From positions 62,001 through 126,000 of the forward strand of contig NZ_JAUSVO010000008.1 in NCBI RefSeq assembly GCF_030814715.1: 64,000 nucleotides of DNA, given 5' to 3'. Every line of letters starts with the position of its first letter. Within the stretch, counting starts at the first letter, position 1. The notes under the pieces were generated by a model. That model worked only from the letters and a program-made list of their open reading frames with translations, did no database searches and was not told the origin of the DNA. A program made the translations under genes and the position numbers. Of the stretch, positions 50,178 to 59,384 are shown in pieces. This DNA comes from Kaistia dalseonensis. Lineage in GTDB: Bacteria > Pseudomonadota > Alphaproteobacteria > Rhizobiales > Kaistiaceae.

Positions 50178-51227
50178 TCAATTCCGCTTCAGGAACGGCA
50201 GGCCTTGGCCGACCACGAGCGGGTCCGGCTTGCCGATGACATCACGGTCACGGCCGGGATAGTCAACTCGATCAAGAACGTGGCGAATGAGATTGAGCCG
50301 CGCGCGCTTCTTGTCGTTGGCGAGCACGATGGTCCACGGCGCCGCCTGGTGATGGCAGGCTTCCAGCATCGTATCGCGCGCCTTGGAGTACTCCTTCCAC
50401 TTGCCGATCGCCGCGTAATCCATCGGCGACAATTTCCAGATCTTGAGCGGATTGTGCCGTCGCTCATGAAAACGCTTCATCTGCATTTCTTGCCCGATAT
50501 CGAGCCAGAACTTGAACAGGATCGTACCGCTTTCGACGAGCAGGCTTTCAAAGCGCGGCGCCTGGCTCAGGAACTGCTTGTTCTCCTCCGGCGTGCAGAA
50601 GCCCATCACCGGCTCGACGCCGGCGCGATTGTACCAGGAGCGATCGAACGTCACGATCTCGCCCGCAGTCGGCAGTTCGGCGACATAGCGCTGGAAATAC
50701 CATTGGCCGCGCTCGGTCTCGGTCGGCTTCGGCAATGCCACGTCGCGCGCGACGCGCGGATTGAGATACTGGCGGAAGGCGAAGATCGCGCCACCCTTGC
50801 CGGCCGCGTCGCGGCCTTCGAAGACGAGGACGAGCTTCAGTCCCTTCTCGATCACGTGATGCTGAAGCTTCACGAGCTCGATCTGCAGTGCCTGGAGATC
50901 CTCGTCATATTTGCTGCTTTTCAGCGGCTTGTCATAGGGATAGCCGCCCGATTTGAAGGCGCTTTCCTCGATCCAGGCCGGCAGGACGGGGTCGTCGAGA
51001 TCGAAGCTGCCGAGCTTGGTGTCGATCGGCGCCGCATCGACGGTCGGCTGCAATTGCTTGGGCAGCGTGTTCGAGGGCGGCTGAGGCTCAGGGGTGGCCG
51101 GGGCAACGGGCCCGCCAGCGGTCCCTTCGGGCTTCGACGTTGCCGTGCTCGCGGGCGCGCTTTCGGACGTCGCGCCGGCCGCGGCCTTGGCTTCCGCCTT
51201 CGCCTTCTTCTTCTCCGACTGGGCCAT
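50178..51227 (-). CDS. ppk2: Polyphosphate kinase 2 (PPK2 family)
   Basis: A 349-residue protein with an Ala/Pro/Lys-rich, probably disordered N-terminus (about 1-70) and a PPK2 core: Walker [15 protein letters not shown], lid [19 protein letters not shown] and Walker [24 protein letters not shown]2 enzymes use polyphosphate to phosphorylate nucleoside diphosphates or monophosphates. ATG 51227 was chosen because the family-like Lys/Ala-rich start follows; in-frame Met codons at 51248 and 51287 are alternatives. It is divergent from phoR, which fits a phosphate-storage role. Confidence 0.92.
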   Translation of the reverse strand: MAQSEKKKAKAEAKAAAGATSESAPASTATSKPEGTAGGPVAPATPEPQPPSNTLPKQLQPTVDAAPIDTKLGSFDLDDPVLPAWIEESAFKSGGYPYDKPLKSSKYDEDLQALQIELVKLQHHVIEKGLKLVLVFEGRDAAGKGGAIFAFRQYLNPRVARDVALPKPTETERGQWYFQRYVAELPTAGEIVTFDRSWYNRAGVEPVMGFCTPEENKQFLSQAPRFESLLVESGTILFKFWLDIGQEMQMKRFHERRHNPLKIWKLSPMDYAAIGKWKEYSKARDTMLEACHHQAAPWTIVLANDKKRARLNLIRHVLDRVDYPGRDRDVIGKPDPLVVGQGLPFLKRN

Positions 51228-51377
51228 GAGCGTCCCGCTCCCTCGCATGGTCTTTCTATGAACGGGCGATTCTGTCACAGACGTCATCGATTTGTCCCGC
51301 TTCGCATACGATCATCCCTTCAGGATTTAGTCGGTACGATGGCGAAGCACGCATGAGGATCCATCCTGGACGGCGAT

Positions 51378-52706
51378 ATGGATGACGTTGAGCAGAAGAC
51401 GAATGATGACGATGCGCCGGCTGGCCCGCCCGGCTTCGTCGCCCGCCTGGCCGATGCGCGGGGGCTTCTGCTCGCCGTCGCGGCCGTTTTGTTGCTCTTC
51501 TGCCTGCTGCGGCTGATCGCGGCCGGGCCGGCGCTGGGGCTCTGGGTCGTCATTGCCGTGCTGAGCGGCCTGTTCCCGCGCGTCCATGGCGATGCACCGG
51601 CTCGTCTCGCGCGCCGACAGCCGCCTTCCGTCTGGCCTGACACCGGCGTCAAGCGCATGGCGGACGCGCTGCCGGAGCCCTGCATCATCCTCGATCGCCG
51701 CGGCGTCGTGCGCTATGCGAATGCGCTCGCCGAAGCCACCTTTCCGACACGGCCGGGCGATCCCCTCACATTCCGGCTGCGAGCGCCCGATTTCGTCGCC
51801 GCGTTCGAGCGCGTGGCGGCCGGCGGGCGGCCGGAGCGCGTGGACTTTCTCGAGCGCGTCCCGACGGAGCGCTGGTACAGCGCCTGGTTTGCGACGATGC
51901 AGCCCCGCGACGGCGAGGACCGTTCTGGCTTCGTGGTGCTGATCTTCTCCGACATGACGGAACGGCGGCGCAGCGAGAAAATCCGCGTCGATTTCGTCGC
52001 CAATGCCAGCCACGAGCTGCGCACGCCGCTCGCCTCGCTCGCCGGCTTCATCGAGACGCTGCAGGGGCCGGCGCGCGAGGATGCCGCGGCGCGTGAGCGC
52101 TTCCTCGGCATCATGCACGAGCAGGCGACACGCATGAGCCGTCTCATCGACGATCTGCTCTCGCTCTCTCGCATCGAGATGAAGGCCCACATGCGCCCGG
52201 AGGACCCGGTCGACCTCGTTGCTGTGCTGCGCGGCGTCGTCGATGCGCTGGAGCCGCTCGCCCGCGATCTCGGCGTGACGATCGAGCTGCAACTGCCGGA
52301 TGCGCCCGTCATCGTGAAGGGCGATCGCGACGAACTCGTTCAGGTCTTCCAGAACCTCGTCGAGAACGCCTGCAAATATGGACAGTCCGGCAAGCGTGTG
52401 GTGGTGACGCTGGCAAGCTCCGCCTCACGCGAGGTGATCACGGTCTCGGTGCGCGATTTCGGCCCTGGAATCGCGGCCGAGCACTTGCCACGGCTGACGG
52501 AGCGGTTTTATCGTGCCGATGTCAGCCAAAGCCGCAACCAGCGCGGAACCGGCCTCGGCCTCGCGATTGTCAAGCACATCGTCAATCGCCACAAGGCCAG
52601 ATTGCGCATCGAGAGCACGACGGGCGAGGGCGCATCCTTCAATGTCGAGTTTCCGGCGCCGGCTTTGATCTCCAATCCGGTCGAAGAGAAAAACGACAAG
52701 ACCTGA
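51378..52706 (+). CDS. phoR: Phosphate regulon sensor histidine kinase PhoR
   Basis: A 442-residue kinase with two N-terminal membrane helices (about 28-65), a PAS domain (about 90-195; ALPEPCIILDRRGVVRYANA), the HisKA motif with His212 in NASHELRTPLASLAGF, and a HATPase domain with VFQNLVENACKYG, GPGIAAEHLPRLTERFYRAD and GTGLGLAIVKHI. It phosphorylates PhoB when phosphate is low and is restrained by the PstSCAB-PhoU complex encoded directly downstream. Confidence 0.93.
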   Translation: MDDVEQKTNDDDAPAGPPGFVARLADARGLLLAVAAVLLLFCLLRLIAAGPALGLWVVIAVLSGLFPRVHGDAPARLARRQPPSVWPDTGVKRMADALPEPCIILDRRGVVRYANALAEATFPTRPGDPLTFRLRAPDFVAAFERVAAGGRPERVDFLERVPTERWYSAWFATMQPRDGEDRSGFVVLIFSDMTERRRSEKIRVDFVANASHELRTPLASLAGFIETLQGPAREDAAARERFLGIMHEQATRMSRLIDDLLSLSRIEMKAHMRPEDPVDLVAVLRGVVDALEPLARDLGVTIELQLPDAPVIVKGDRDELVQVFQNLVENACKYGQSGKRVVVTLASSASREVITVSVRDFGPGIAAEHLPRLTERFYRADVSQSRNQRGTGLGLAIVKHIVNRHKARLRIESTTGEGASFNVEFPAPALISNPVEEKNDKT

Positions 52707-52718
52707 CAATAGGTTACG

Positions 52719-52751
52719 TTGTCATAAAACTGTGGCCCATGTGTCATAGAA
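52719..52751 (+). promoter_or_regulatory. Pho box upstream of pstS
   Basis: TTGTCATAAAACTGTGGC (52719-52736) matches the PhoB box CTGTCATANANCTGTCAY closely. The pattern continues with an 11-base period: TTGTCATAAAA (52719), CTGTGGCCCAT (52730), GTGTCATAGAA (52741). PhoB dimers bind such direct repeats. The GTG start of pstS is about 100 bases downstream. Confidence 0.8.
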
Positions 52752-52849
52752 GCATTACCTGCAGCCTCTAGGTTCCGCACGCGGCTTGATCCGGAAGGGT
52801 CGTCGCAGGCGAAATTTAAGTCGCGGAACCCTCAACAGGGAGATGTCAG

Positions 52850-53899
52850 GTGAGACTCTCGAATATCGTCATGGCGGCAGGTCTTGTCGCTGCCGCTATC
52901 GGCTTCGGCTCGGCCCAGGCGGCCGATATCTCCGGAGCGGGCGCGACCTTCCCGTATCCGATCTATGCAAAGTGGGCTGACACCTACAAGAAGGAGACCG
53001 GCATCGGTCTCAACTACCAGTCCATCGGTTCGGGCGGTGGCATCAAGCAGATCAAGGCCAAGACGGTGACCTTCGGCGCGTCCGATGCCCCGCTGAAGCC
53101 GGAAGAGCTCGAGAAGGCCGGTCTGGTCCAGTTCCCGACCGTCATCGGCGGCGTCGTTCCGATCATCAATCTCCCGGGCATCAAGCCGGGCGACATCACG
53201 CTCGACGGCCAGACGCTGGCTGACATCTTCCAGGGCAAGATCACGACCTGGAACGACGAAGCGATCAAGAAGCTCAACCCCAATGTCGACCTGCCGGCCA
53301 CCGCGATCGCGGTTGTTCACCGTTCGGACGGCTCGGGCACCAGCTTCGTGTTCACCACCTACCTGTCGCAGGTCAGCAAGGCCTGGGCTGATGGCGTCGG
53401 CGCCGCTTCGGCCGTCGAATGGCCGGTCGGTCTCGGTGCCAAGGGCAATGAAGGCGTCGCCGCTGGCGTCGGCCAGACCAAGGGCGCGATCGGCTACGTC
53501 GAATACGCCTATGCCGCCCAGAACGGCATGACCTTCACCAACCTGATCAACAGGGACGGCCAGAAGGTCGCTCCGGAATCGGCGAACTTCGCCGCGGCCG
53601 CTGCGAATGTCGACTGGGCCAACACCCCCGGCTACTACGTCATCCTGACGAACGAGCCCGGTGCCACGTCCTGGCCGATCACCGCCGCCACCTTCATCCT
53701 CGTCTACAAGAAGCCGGATGATGCGGCTGCCGTTGCCGAGGCGCTGAAGTTCTTCTCGTGGGCTTACGAGACGGGCGACCAGGCCGCTGCCGACCTGCAC
53801 TACATCCCGCTGCCCGACAATGTCGTCGCCTCCATCAAGGAGACCTGGGCCAAGGAGATCCTTGGCGCTGACGGCAAGCCGGTCTTCGCGGGCAAGTAG
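52850..53899 (+). CDS. pstS: Phosphate ABC transporter substrate-binding protein PstS
   Basis: A 349-residue periplasmic protein starting at a GTG behind CAGGGAG, with signal peptide [20 protein letters not shown] and cleavage near AQAADI. The phosphate-binding blocks are [37 protein letters not shown] and [21 protein letters not shown] strong hairpin follows the gene and separates it from pstC, allowing higher PstS output. A Pho box lies upstream. Confidence 0.95.
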   Translation: MRLSNIVMAAGLVAAAIGFGSAQAADISGAGATFPYPIYAKWADTYKKETGIGLNYQSIGSGGGIKQIKAKTVTFGASDAPLKPEELEKAGLVQFPTVIGGVVPIINLPGIKPGDITLDGQTLADIFQGKITTWNDEAIKKLNPNVDLPATAIAVVHRSDGSGTSFVFTTYLSQVSKAWADGVGAASAVEWPVGLGAKGNEGVAAGVGQTKGAIGYVEYAYAAQNGMTFTNLINRDGQKVAPESANFAAAAANVDWANTPGYYVILTNEPGATSWPITAATFILVYKKPDDAAAVAEALKFFSWAYETGDQAAADLHYIPLPDNVVASIKETWAKEILGADGKPVFAGK

Positions 53900-53917
53900 G
53901 ATCGCTCGATCGATACA

Positions 53918-53943
53918 GGGGGAGGGCGTTTTCGCCCTCCCCC
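53918..53943 (+). terminator. Hairpin between pstS and pstC (partial terminator)
   Basis: GGGGGAGGGCG (53918-53928) pairs perfectly with CGCCCTCCCCC (53933-53943) around TTTT, followed by GCATTCTTC. Position between the binding protein and its permeases suggests differential expression. Confidence 0.75.
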
Positions 53944-54003
53944 GCATTCTTCAACATGTTTGCTCAGCATAGTTGCTCCGAAGACGGAGCCCGGGAGGCG
54001 ACA

Positions 54004-54996
54004 TTGGTCGATGCGGCGATGACGGGTTTGCGGAGCACAGGCGTCGATAGCGCCAAGCTCAAGCGTATGAATAGCTTCCGCGTCGGGGACGCGACCTTCC
54101 GCGGATTGACCTTCGGTGCGGCGCTGCTTGTGCTGCTTCTGCTCGGCGGCGTGATCATCTCGCTGATCCATGGTTCGATCCCCGCCTTTTCGGCTTTTGG
54201 TCTCGACTTCCTGACGACGCAGTCCTGGAATCCGGTCACCGAGAAATTCGGCGCGCTCGCCCCGATCTACGGCACGATCGTCACCTCCATCATCGCCCTC
54301 GTCGTCGCCGTGCCCGTCGGCATCGGCATCGCCATCTTCCTGACCGAGCTCTGCCCGCCCGTGCTGAAGCGTCCGATCGGCGTTGCGATCGAACTGCTCG
54401 CCGGCATCCCGTCGATCATCTACGGCATCTGGGGCCTGTTCGTCTTCGCTCCCTTCTTCCAGACCGAGATCCAGCCGGTCCTGATCGACATCTTCGGCAA
54501 TATCCCCGGCCTGTCCAGCGTCTTCGCCGGCCCGCCCTACGGCATCGGTGTCCTGACCGCAGGCTTCATCCTCGCCATCATGGTGCTGCCCTTCATCACC
54601 TCGATCACCCGCGACGTGTTCGACACCGTCCCGGCCGTGCTCAAGGAGGCCACCTATGGCCTCGGCTGCACCACGGGCGAGGTCGTCACCAAGGTCGTGC
54701 TGCCCTATTCCCGCGTCGGCGTGATCGGCGGCATCATGCTCGGCCTCGGCCGCGCCCTCGGCGAGACCATGGCGGTCACCTTCGTGATCGGCAATGCCCA
54801 CAAGATCTCCGCGTCGATCATGGCGCCGGGCACGACCATCTCCGCCTCGATCGCCAATGAATTCACCGAAGCCGTCGGCGATCTCTACACCTCCTCGCTG
54901 ATCGCGCTTGGTCTCATCCTCTTCGTGATCACCTTCATCGTCCTGGCCTGTGCGCGCCTCATGCTGATGCGCATGAACGCCAAGGCCGGCAACTGA
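54004..54996 (+). CDS. pstC: Phosphate ABC transporter permease PstC
   Basis: A 330-residue permease if translation begins at the TTG at 54004, which has GGGAGG five bases upstream. ATG codons in frame at 53956 (no ribosome site) and 54019 are alternatives. Six membrane helices are visible, with [20 protein letters not shown] and the EAA-type loop [21 protein letters not shown], then [17 protein letters not shown]. It forms the phosphate channel with PstA, encoded 11 bases downstream. Confidence 0.93.
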   Translation: MVDAAMTGLRSTGVDSAKLKRMNSFRVGDATFRGLTFGAALLVLLLLGGVIISLIHGSIPAFSAFGLDFLTTQSWNPVTEKFGALAPIYGTIVTSIIALVVAVPVGIGIAIFLTELCPPVLKRPIGVAIELLAGIPSIIYGIWGLFVFAPFFQTEIQPVLIDIFGNIPGLSSVFAGPPYGIGVLTAGFILAIMVLPFITSITRDVFDTVPAVLKEATYGLGCTTGEVVTKVVLPYSRVGVIGGIMLGLGRALGETMAVTFVIGNAHKISASIMAPGTTISASIANEFTEAVGDLYTSSLIALGLILFVITFIVLACARLMLMRMNAKAGN

Positions 54997-55007
54997 GGCA
55001 CGCGACA

Positions 55008-55889
55008 ATGGCAACGCTCGGAACATCGGCGGTTTCCACGCCCACGGCTCAGGCGATCTATCGCCGCCGCCGTCGCGGCAACGGGATCCTGCTCACCTTC
55101 TCCTTCGCCGCGACAATCTTCGGCCTCGCCTGGCTGGTGCTCATCCTCGCAGCCCTGCTCTATAACGGCTTCAGCGGCCTGTCGCTCTCGGTCTTCACCG
55201 AGACGACGCCGCCGCCCGGCTCGGCCGGCGGCCTGCTGAACGCCATTGTCGGCAGCTTGATCATGACCGTCGCCGGTGTCCTGATCGGTACGCCGATCGG
55301 CATCCTCGCCGGCACCTACATGTCGGAATATGGCCGCCACAATCAGTTGACCACCGTGGTGCGCTTCATCAACGACATCCTGCTGGCCGCGCCCTCGATC
55401 GTCATCGGTCTCTTCGTCTATGAGGTCGTCGTGGCGCCGATGGGGCATTTCTCGGCCTTCGCCGGTGCCATCGCGCTGGCCATCCTGGTGATCCCGGTCG
55501 TCGTCCGCACCACCGAGGATATGCTCAACCTGGTGCCGAACACGCTGCGCGAAGCCGCCAGCGCGCTGGGCCTGCCGCGCTCGATCGTGATCCGCAACAT
55601 CGCCTACAAGGCGGCCATGTCGGGCATCGTGACCGGCGTGCTGCTCGCCATCGCCCGCGTCAGCGGCGAGACGGCGCCGCTGCTGTTCACCGCGCTGAAC
55701 AACCAGTTCTGGAGCACCAATCTGAACGGACCGATGTCGTCGCTGCCGGTGACGATCTTCCAGTTCGCGCTCTCGCCCTATCCCGATTGGCAGAAGCTCG
55801 CCTGGAGCGGCGCGCTGCTGATCACCATCACCGTCCTGGCGCTCAATATCGTCGCGCGCGCCTTCCTTAGCCCGAGGACCTCGAAATGA
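55008..55889 (+). CDS. pstA: Phosphate ABC transporter permease PstA
   Basis: A 293-residue permease with helices beginning [20 protein letters not shown], the [20 protein letters not shown] segment, and the loop [20 protein letters not shown] followed by [17 protein letters not shown]. Its stop overlaps the pstB start by four bases (ATGA), so the channel and ATPase are translated in step. Confidence 0.94.
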   Translation: MATLGTSAVSTPTAQAIYRRRRRGNGILLTFSFAATIFGLAWLVLILAALLYNGFSGLSLSVFTETTPPPGSAGGLLNAIVGSLIMTVAGVLIGTPIGILAGTYMSEYGRHNQLTTVVRFINDILLAAPSIVIGLFVYEVVVAPMGHFSAFAGAIALAILVIPVVVRTTEDMLNLVPNTLREAASALGLPRSIVIRNIAYKAAMSGIVTGVLLAIARVSGETAPLLFTALNNQFWSTNLNGPMSSLPVTIFQFALSPYPDWQKLAWSGALLITITVLALNIVARAFLSPRTSK

Positions 55890-56671
55890 CGCAGACCGCC
55901 ACGACCCAGAACGGACTGGCCGAGAAGGTCTCGATCCGCAACCTGAAGTTCTTCTACGGCCAGAACCTGGCGCTGAAGTCGATCAACCTGCCGCTCTACG
56001 AGAAGAAGGTGACGGCGTTCATCGGACCGTCGGGCTGCGGCAAGTCCACGCTGCTGCGCATTCTGAACCGGATGTACGACCTTTATCCGAAGCAGCATGC
56101 CGAGGGTGAAGTGCTGTTCGACGGCGGCAACATCCTGAATCCGGGCCAGGACCTCAATCTCCTGCGCGCCCGCATCGGCATGGTGTTCCAGAAGCCGACG
56201 CCCTTCCCGATGTCGATCTATGACAACATCGCGTTCGGCGTCCGTCTCTACGAGAATCTCGGCAAGGCCGAGATGGATGCGCGCGTCGAATCCGCACTGA
56301 CCCGCGCCGCGCTCTGGAACGAAGTGAAAAACAAGCTGACCGCCAGCGGTCTCAGCCTGTCGGGCGGCCAGCAGCAGCGCCTCTGCATCGCCCGCACGAT
56401 TGCGGTTCGCCCGGAGGTCGTGCTGATGGATGAGCCGTGCTCGGCGCTCGACCCGATCTCGACCGCCAAGATCGAAGAGCTGATCGACGAGCTGACGGCC
56501 GATTACACGATCGCGATCGTGACGCACAACATGCAGCAGGCCGCGCGTGTCTCCGACTATACGGCGTTCATGTATCTCGGCGAGCTGATCGAGTTCGACG
56601 AGACGCAGAAGATTTTCACCGCGCCGAGTGACAAGCGTACCCAGGACTACATCACCGGACGCTTCGGCTGA
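55886..56671 (+). CDS. pstB: Phosphate ABC transporter ATP-binding protein PstB
   Basis: A 261-residue ATPase with Walker [19 protein letters not shown] near residue 48, [20 protein letters not shown], signature [15 protein letters not shown] and Walker [21 protein letters not shown], all characteristic of PstB. phoU follows after 22 bases. Confidence 0.97.
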   Translation: MTQTATTQNGLAEKVSIRNLKFFYGQNLALKSINLPLYEKKVTAFIGPSGCGKSTLLRILNRMYDLYPKQHAEGEVLFDGGNILNPGQDLNLLRARIGMVFQKPTPFPMSIYDNIAFGVRLYENLGKAEMDARVESALTRAALWNEVKNKLTASGLSLSGGQQQRLCIARTIAVRPEVVLMDEPCSALDPISTAKIEELIDELTADYTIAIVTHNMQQAARVSDYTAFMYLGELIEFDETQKIFTAPSDKRTQDYITGRFG

Positions 56672-56693
56672 TCGGGCCGGACAGGAGGACGAA

Positions 56694-57410
56694 ATGTCGG
56701 AACATACCGTTTCCCGATACGACGACGAACTCAAGGACATCGCCCGCCGCATCGCCGAGATGGGTGGCATGGCCGAGCGCCTGGTCGATCATGCCGTCAC
56801 GGCGCTGACGCGGCTCGACACGACGATCGCCAATTCGGTTATCTCGGACGACAAGCGGCTCGACCTGCTGCAGCGTGAATGCGAAGAGCAGGCGATCCTG
56901 ATCATCGCCCGTCGCCAGCCCATGGCGATGGACCTGCGCGAAGTGATCGGCGCGCTGCGCATCTCCAACGATCTGGAGCGGATCGGCGACCTCGCCAAGA
57001 ACATCGCCAAGCGCGTCATCGCGCTTGACGGCCAGTTCCAGTCGAAGCGCTTCATGACCGGCGTCGAGCACATGGCCGAGCTCTCGCTCGCCCAGCTCAA
57101 GGATGTCCTGGACGCCTACGCGCTGCGCGACGTCAAGCAGGCCTTCGAAGTCTGGAAGCGCGACGCCGAGATCGACCAGATGTACACCTCGCTCTTCCGC
57201 GAGCTGCTGACCTACATGATGGAAGATCCGCGCAACATCACCTTCTGCACGCATCTTCTCTTCTGCGCCAAGAATATCGAGCGCATCGGCGATCACACCA
57301 CCAATATCGCCGAGACGATCCAGTATGCCGTCACCGGCGAGCTTCTGCCCGACGAGCGGCCGAAGCACGACGATTCGAGCATTACGACTGTTCCCTACGA
57401 GACGACCTGA
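56694..57410 (+). CDS. phoU: Phosphate signalling protein PhoU
   Basis: A 238-residue, all-helical protein with two three-helix repeats, each containing the metal-cluster motif E/DxxxD: NDLERIGDLAKNIAKRV and KNIERIGDHTTNIAETI. PhoU links PstB to PhoR and restrains PhoB activation when phosphate is plentiful. ATG 56694 follows CAGGAGGAC; the longer frame from 56628 overlaps pstB and is rejected. Confidence 0.96.
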   Translation: MSEHTVSRYDDELKDIARRIAEMGGMAERLVDHAVTALTRLDTTIANSVISDDKRLDLLQRECEEQAILIIARRQPMAMDLREVIGALRISNDLERIGDLAKNIAKRVIALDGQFQSKRFMTGVEHMAELSLAQLKDVLDAYALRDVKQAFEVWKRDAEIDQMYTSLFRELLTYMMEDPRNITFCTHLLFCAKNIERIGDHTTNIAETIQYAVTGELLPDERPKHDDSSITTVPYETT

Positions 57411-57469
57411 CCGTTCGCTTGAGCGGTCGAGGCGTGATGCTTGAGACGAGACTTGGCTAGGATGATCGA

Positions 57470-58171
57470 ATGACCCCCCGCGTGATGATCGTCGAGGATG
57501 AGGAGGCGTTGAGCCTCCTCCTTCGCTACAATCTGGAGGCCGAGGGCTATTCCGTGGAGGTCGTCCCGCGCGGCGACGACGCTGAAACGCGGCTGCGCGA
57601 GACGGTTCCGGACCTGCTTCTGCTGGACTGGATGCTGCCGGGTATTTCCGGCATCGAGCTTTGCCGCCGGCTGAGGGCGCGCGACGTGACGCGGACCTTG
57701 CCCGTGATCATGCTCACCGCCCGCGGCGAGGAGCAGGAGCGGATCCGCGGTCTCGCCACTGGCGCCGATGATTATGTGGTGAAGCCCTTCTCCGTGCCGG
57801 AATTGATGGCGCGTGTGCGGGCGATCCTGCGCCGTTCGCGCCCCGAGGTTATCGCCTCGCTGCTGCGGGCCGGCGACATCGAGCTCGATCGCGAGACGCA
57901 TCGCGTCCGCCGGTCGGGGCGCGAGCTGCGCCTTGGGCCGACCGAGTTCCGCCTGCTCGAATTTCTGATGAAGAGTCCCGGCCGCGTCTTCTCGCGCGAG
58001 CAATTGCTCGATGGCGTCTGGGGTCGCGACGTCTATGTCGACGAGCGCACGGTCGACGTCCATATCGGCCGCCTGCGCAAGGCGGTCAATCGCGGCCGCA
58101 CGAAGGACCCGATCCGCACGGTCCGGGGCGCCGGCTATGCGTTCGACGACCAGTTCGTAACCGTGAACTGA
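57470..58171 (+). CDS. phoB: Phosphate regulon response regulator PhoB
   Basis: A 233-residue OmpR-class regulator: receiver with phospho-acceptor Asp53 in LLLLDWMLPG and Lys in DYVVKPF, then a winged helix (about 130-225; LRLGPTEFRLLEFLMKSPGR; DERTVDVHIGRLRKA). It binds Pho boxes such as that at 52719. It closes the phoR-pstSCAB-phoU-phoB set, with an AGGATGA ribosome site. Confidence 0.96.
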   Translation: MTPRVMIVEDEEALSLLLRYNLEAEGYSVEVVPRGDDAETRLRETVPDLLLLDWMLPGISGIELCRRLRARDVTRTLPVIMLTARGEEQERIRGLATGADDYVVKPFSVPELMARVRAILRRSRPEVIASLLRAGDIELDRETHRVRRSGRELRLGPTEFRLLEFLMKSPGRVFSREQLLDGVWGRDVYVDERTVDVHIGRLRKAVNRGRTKDPIRTVRGAGYAFDDQFVTVN

Positions 58172-58376
58172 CTACGGACGGCCGCGGCAGCGCCTCGCTG
58201 CCCGTCTGTTGCCGTCGTCTGATCATTCCTCCGCAGACATTCATTCCGCACGCGATATCGAGGTTGCCGGGCAAGTCCCGGCTATCTCGTTTGCGCGCGA
58301 TCTCGCCATGGCTGCCCGGCGGCGGGCGGCGAGCGCATGCCCGAGGAAGGCCCGAAAACTTACGCCGGAAGCGGAC

Positions 58377-58411
58377 ACAAAAAAGCCCGGGCCGCTTGTG
58401 CGACCCGGGCT
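58377..58411 (-). terminator. Terminator of gcrA
   Basis: On the minus strand AGCCCGGG and CCCGGGCT (58411-58404 with 58391-58384) form a stem around a 12-base loop, followed by a T-run (the A-run at 58379-58384 on the plus strand). It lies 25 bases past the gcrA stop. Confidence 0.8.
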
Positions 58412-58436
58412 CTCAAATTCCCCCGTCTCGGCCCTG

Positions 58437-58973
58437 TCAGGCGCCGACAACCTTGCGCTCGCGGCGCCGGTCATGAACCGGCTGGTAGGCGATGCGGGCG
58501 TGATAATCGCAATAAGGCACGCCGATCTTCGAGTTGCAGCCGCAGAAATGGAAACCGTCGGTGTTGGGATCGCCGATCGGCCATTTGCAGGTCTGCTCGG
58601 TCAGCGTCAGGATGGTGGCATGCAGGCTGATCGGCACGACGACATCGTCGCTTTCCGACATGCGCGGCAGCCGTCGCGGTTCCGCAACGAGCTGGCCCAC
58701 CGGCTTCAGCGCGGTGTTGCCCGCGACCATCGGCCTTATCGTCGTGGCCGGTCGGCTCGTCGCCGTCGATCGGCCATTGGTGGTCGAAGGTTTGCGGGCG
58801 CGAGCCACCGGTGTCGAAGCCGGCTTGGCACGTCCCGAGAGACTCAGGCGATGCACCTTGCCGATAACGGCATTGCGCGTTACGCCGCCGAGCTCTGTTG
58901 CGATTTGACTGGCGCTGAGGCCGTCGATCCAAAGCTTCTTGAGCAACTCAACCCGTTCGTCCGTCCAAGTCAT
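58437..58973 (-). CDS. gcrA: Cell cycle regulator GcrA
   Basis: A 178-residue protein with the GcrA start MTWTDERVELLKKLW and helix-turn-helix SASQIATELGGVTRNAVIGK (about 20-39), a basic Ser/Thr/Pro-rich middle and a C-terminal sigma70-binding region with TCKWPIGDPNTDGFHFCGC and YCDYHARIAY. GcrA acts with RNA polymerase sigma70 at promoters methylated by CcrM at GANTC. The start at 58973 fits the family; the longer frame is rejected. Six GANTC sites lie in the 250 bases upstream. Confidence 0.95.
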   Translation of the reverse strand: MTWTDERVELLKKLWIDGLSASQIATELGGVTRNAVIGKVHRLSLSGRAKPASTPVARARKPSTTNGRSTATSRPATTIRPMVAGNTALKPVGQLVAEPRRLPRMSESDDVVVPISLHATILTLTEQTCKWPIGDPNTDGFHFCGCNSKIGVPYCDYHARIAYQPVHDRRRERKVVGA

Positions 58974-59005
58974 TCGTGTGTCCTTGTCCGTCGGAGCGAT
59001 GGTCA

Positions 59006-59256
59006 GAATCCTTCCATGTCCGCCGTTCGCTACTCCGAGCGGCGCTGCGACATGATACATGGATCGGGGGGAGACAACCGCTCGATATGTCGTATCTTAA
59101 CAATCATTAAGATACTATATGGCCGGACTCCGTGACAAGAGTCGGCGGGAATCTGAGACGGTGATCTTGCGCTTTTCCCCAACTTCGGCCTTCGGGCGTG
59201 ATCATTGAGTCGCGTCAATCGGTTAGCCGACTTGTTCGGCCAGAAACCGGGGATTC
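59006..59256. promoter_or_regulatory. GANTC (CcrM) site cluster with CtrA-like box in the gcrA/argD intergenic region
   Basis: GANTC sites occur at 59006, 59126, 59139, 59149, 59207 and 59252. A TTAA-N6-TTAA element (59097-59110) resembles the CtrA box TTAA-N7-TTAA but is one base short. The 411-base gap holds no gene. CcrM methylation and CtrA are both cell-cycle signals, so this region may set the timing of gcrA or argD expression. Confidence 0.5.
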
Positions 59257-59258
59257 CG

Positions 59259-59289
59259 TTGACACTAATCGTCATGACCGTGATATAAG
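59259..59289 (+). promoter_or_regulatory. Housekeeping-type promoter upstream of argD
   Basis: TTGACA at 59259-59264 is followed after 17 bases by GATATA (59282-59287), or after 19 bases by TATAAG. Transcription would begin near 59294, about 90 bases before argD. Confidence 0.55.
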
Positions 59290-59299
59290 GGCAACGCAA

Positions 59300-59346
59300 A
59301 AAGGTGCTGCCCGGCGCGTCGGCCTCGGGTGGCACCTTTGATTTTT
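59300..59346 (+). terminator. Terminator-like hairpin at the very start of the argD leader (possible attenuator or short RNA)
   Basis: AAAGGTGC (59300-59307) pairs with GCACCTTT (59332-59339), and the stem extends inward by six pairs with two G-U pairs (TGCCCG with CGGGTG); GATTTTT follows. The structure begins a few bases after the predicted transcription start and ends 38 bases before the argD ATG. It could terminate most transcripts, giving a short RNA of about 50 bases, or act as an attenuator. Confidence 0.5.
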
Positions 59347-59384
59347 AGGCACCCTAGTTCCGTGGTTAGACCCGAGGAGGGGAT

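Noticed and set aside
51267-51300. Possible Pho box between ppk2 and phoR
   Set aside because: CTGTCACAGACGTCATCG has two GTCA cores but their spacing is 9 rather than 11 bases, so it does not fit the PhoB repeat well.
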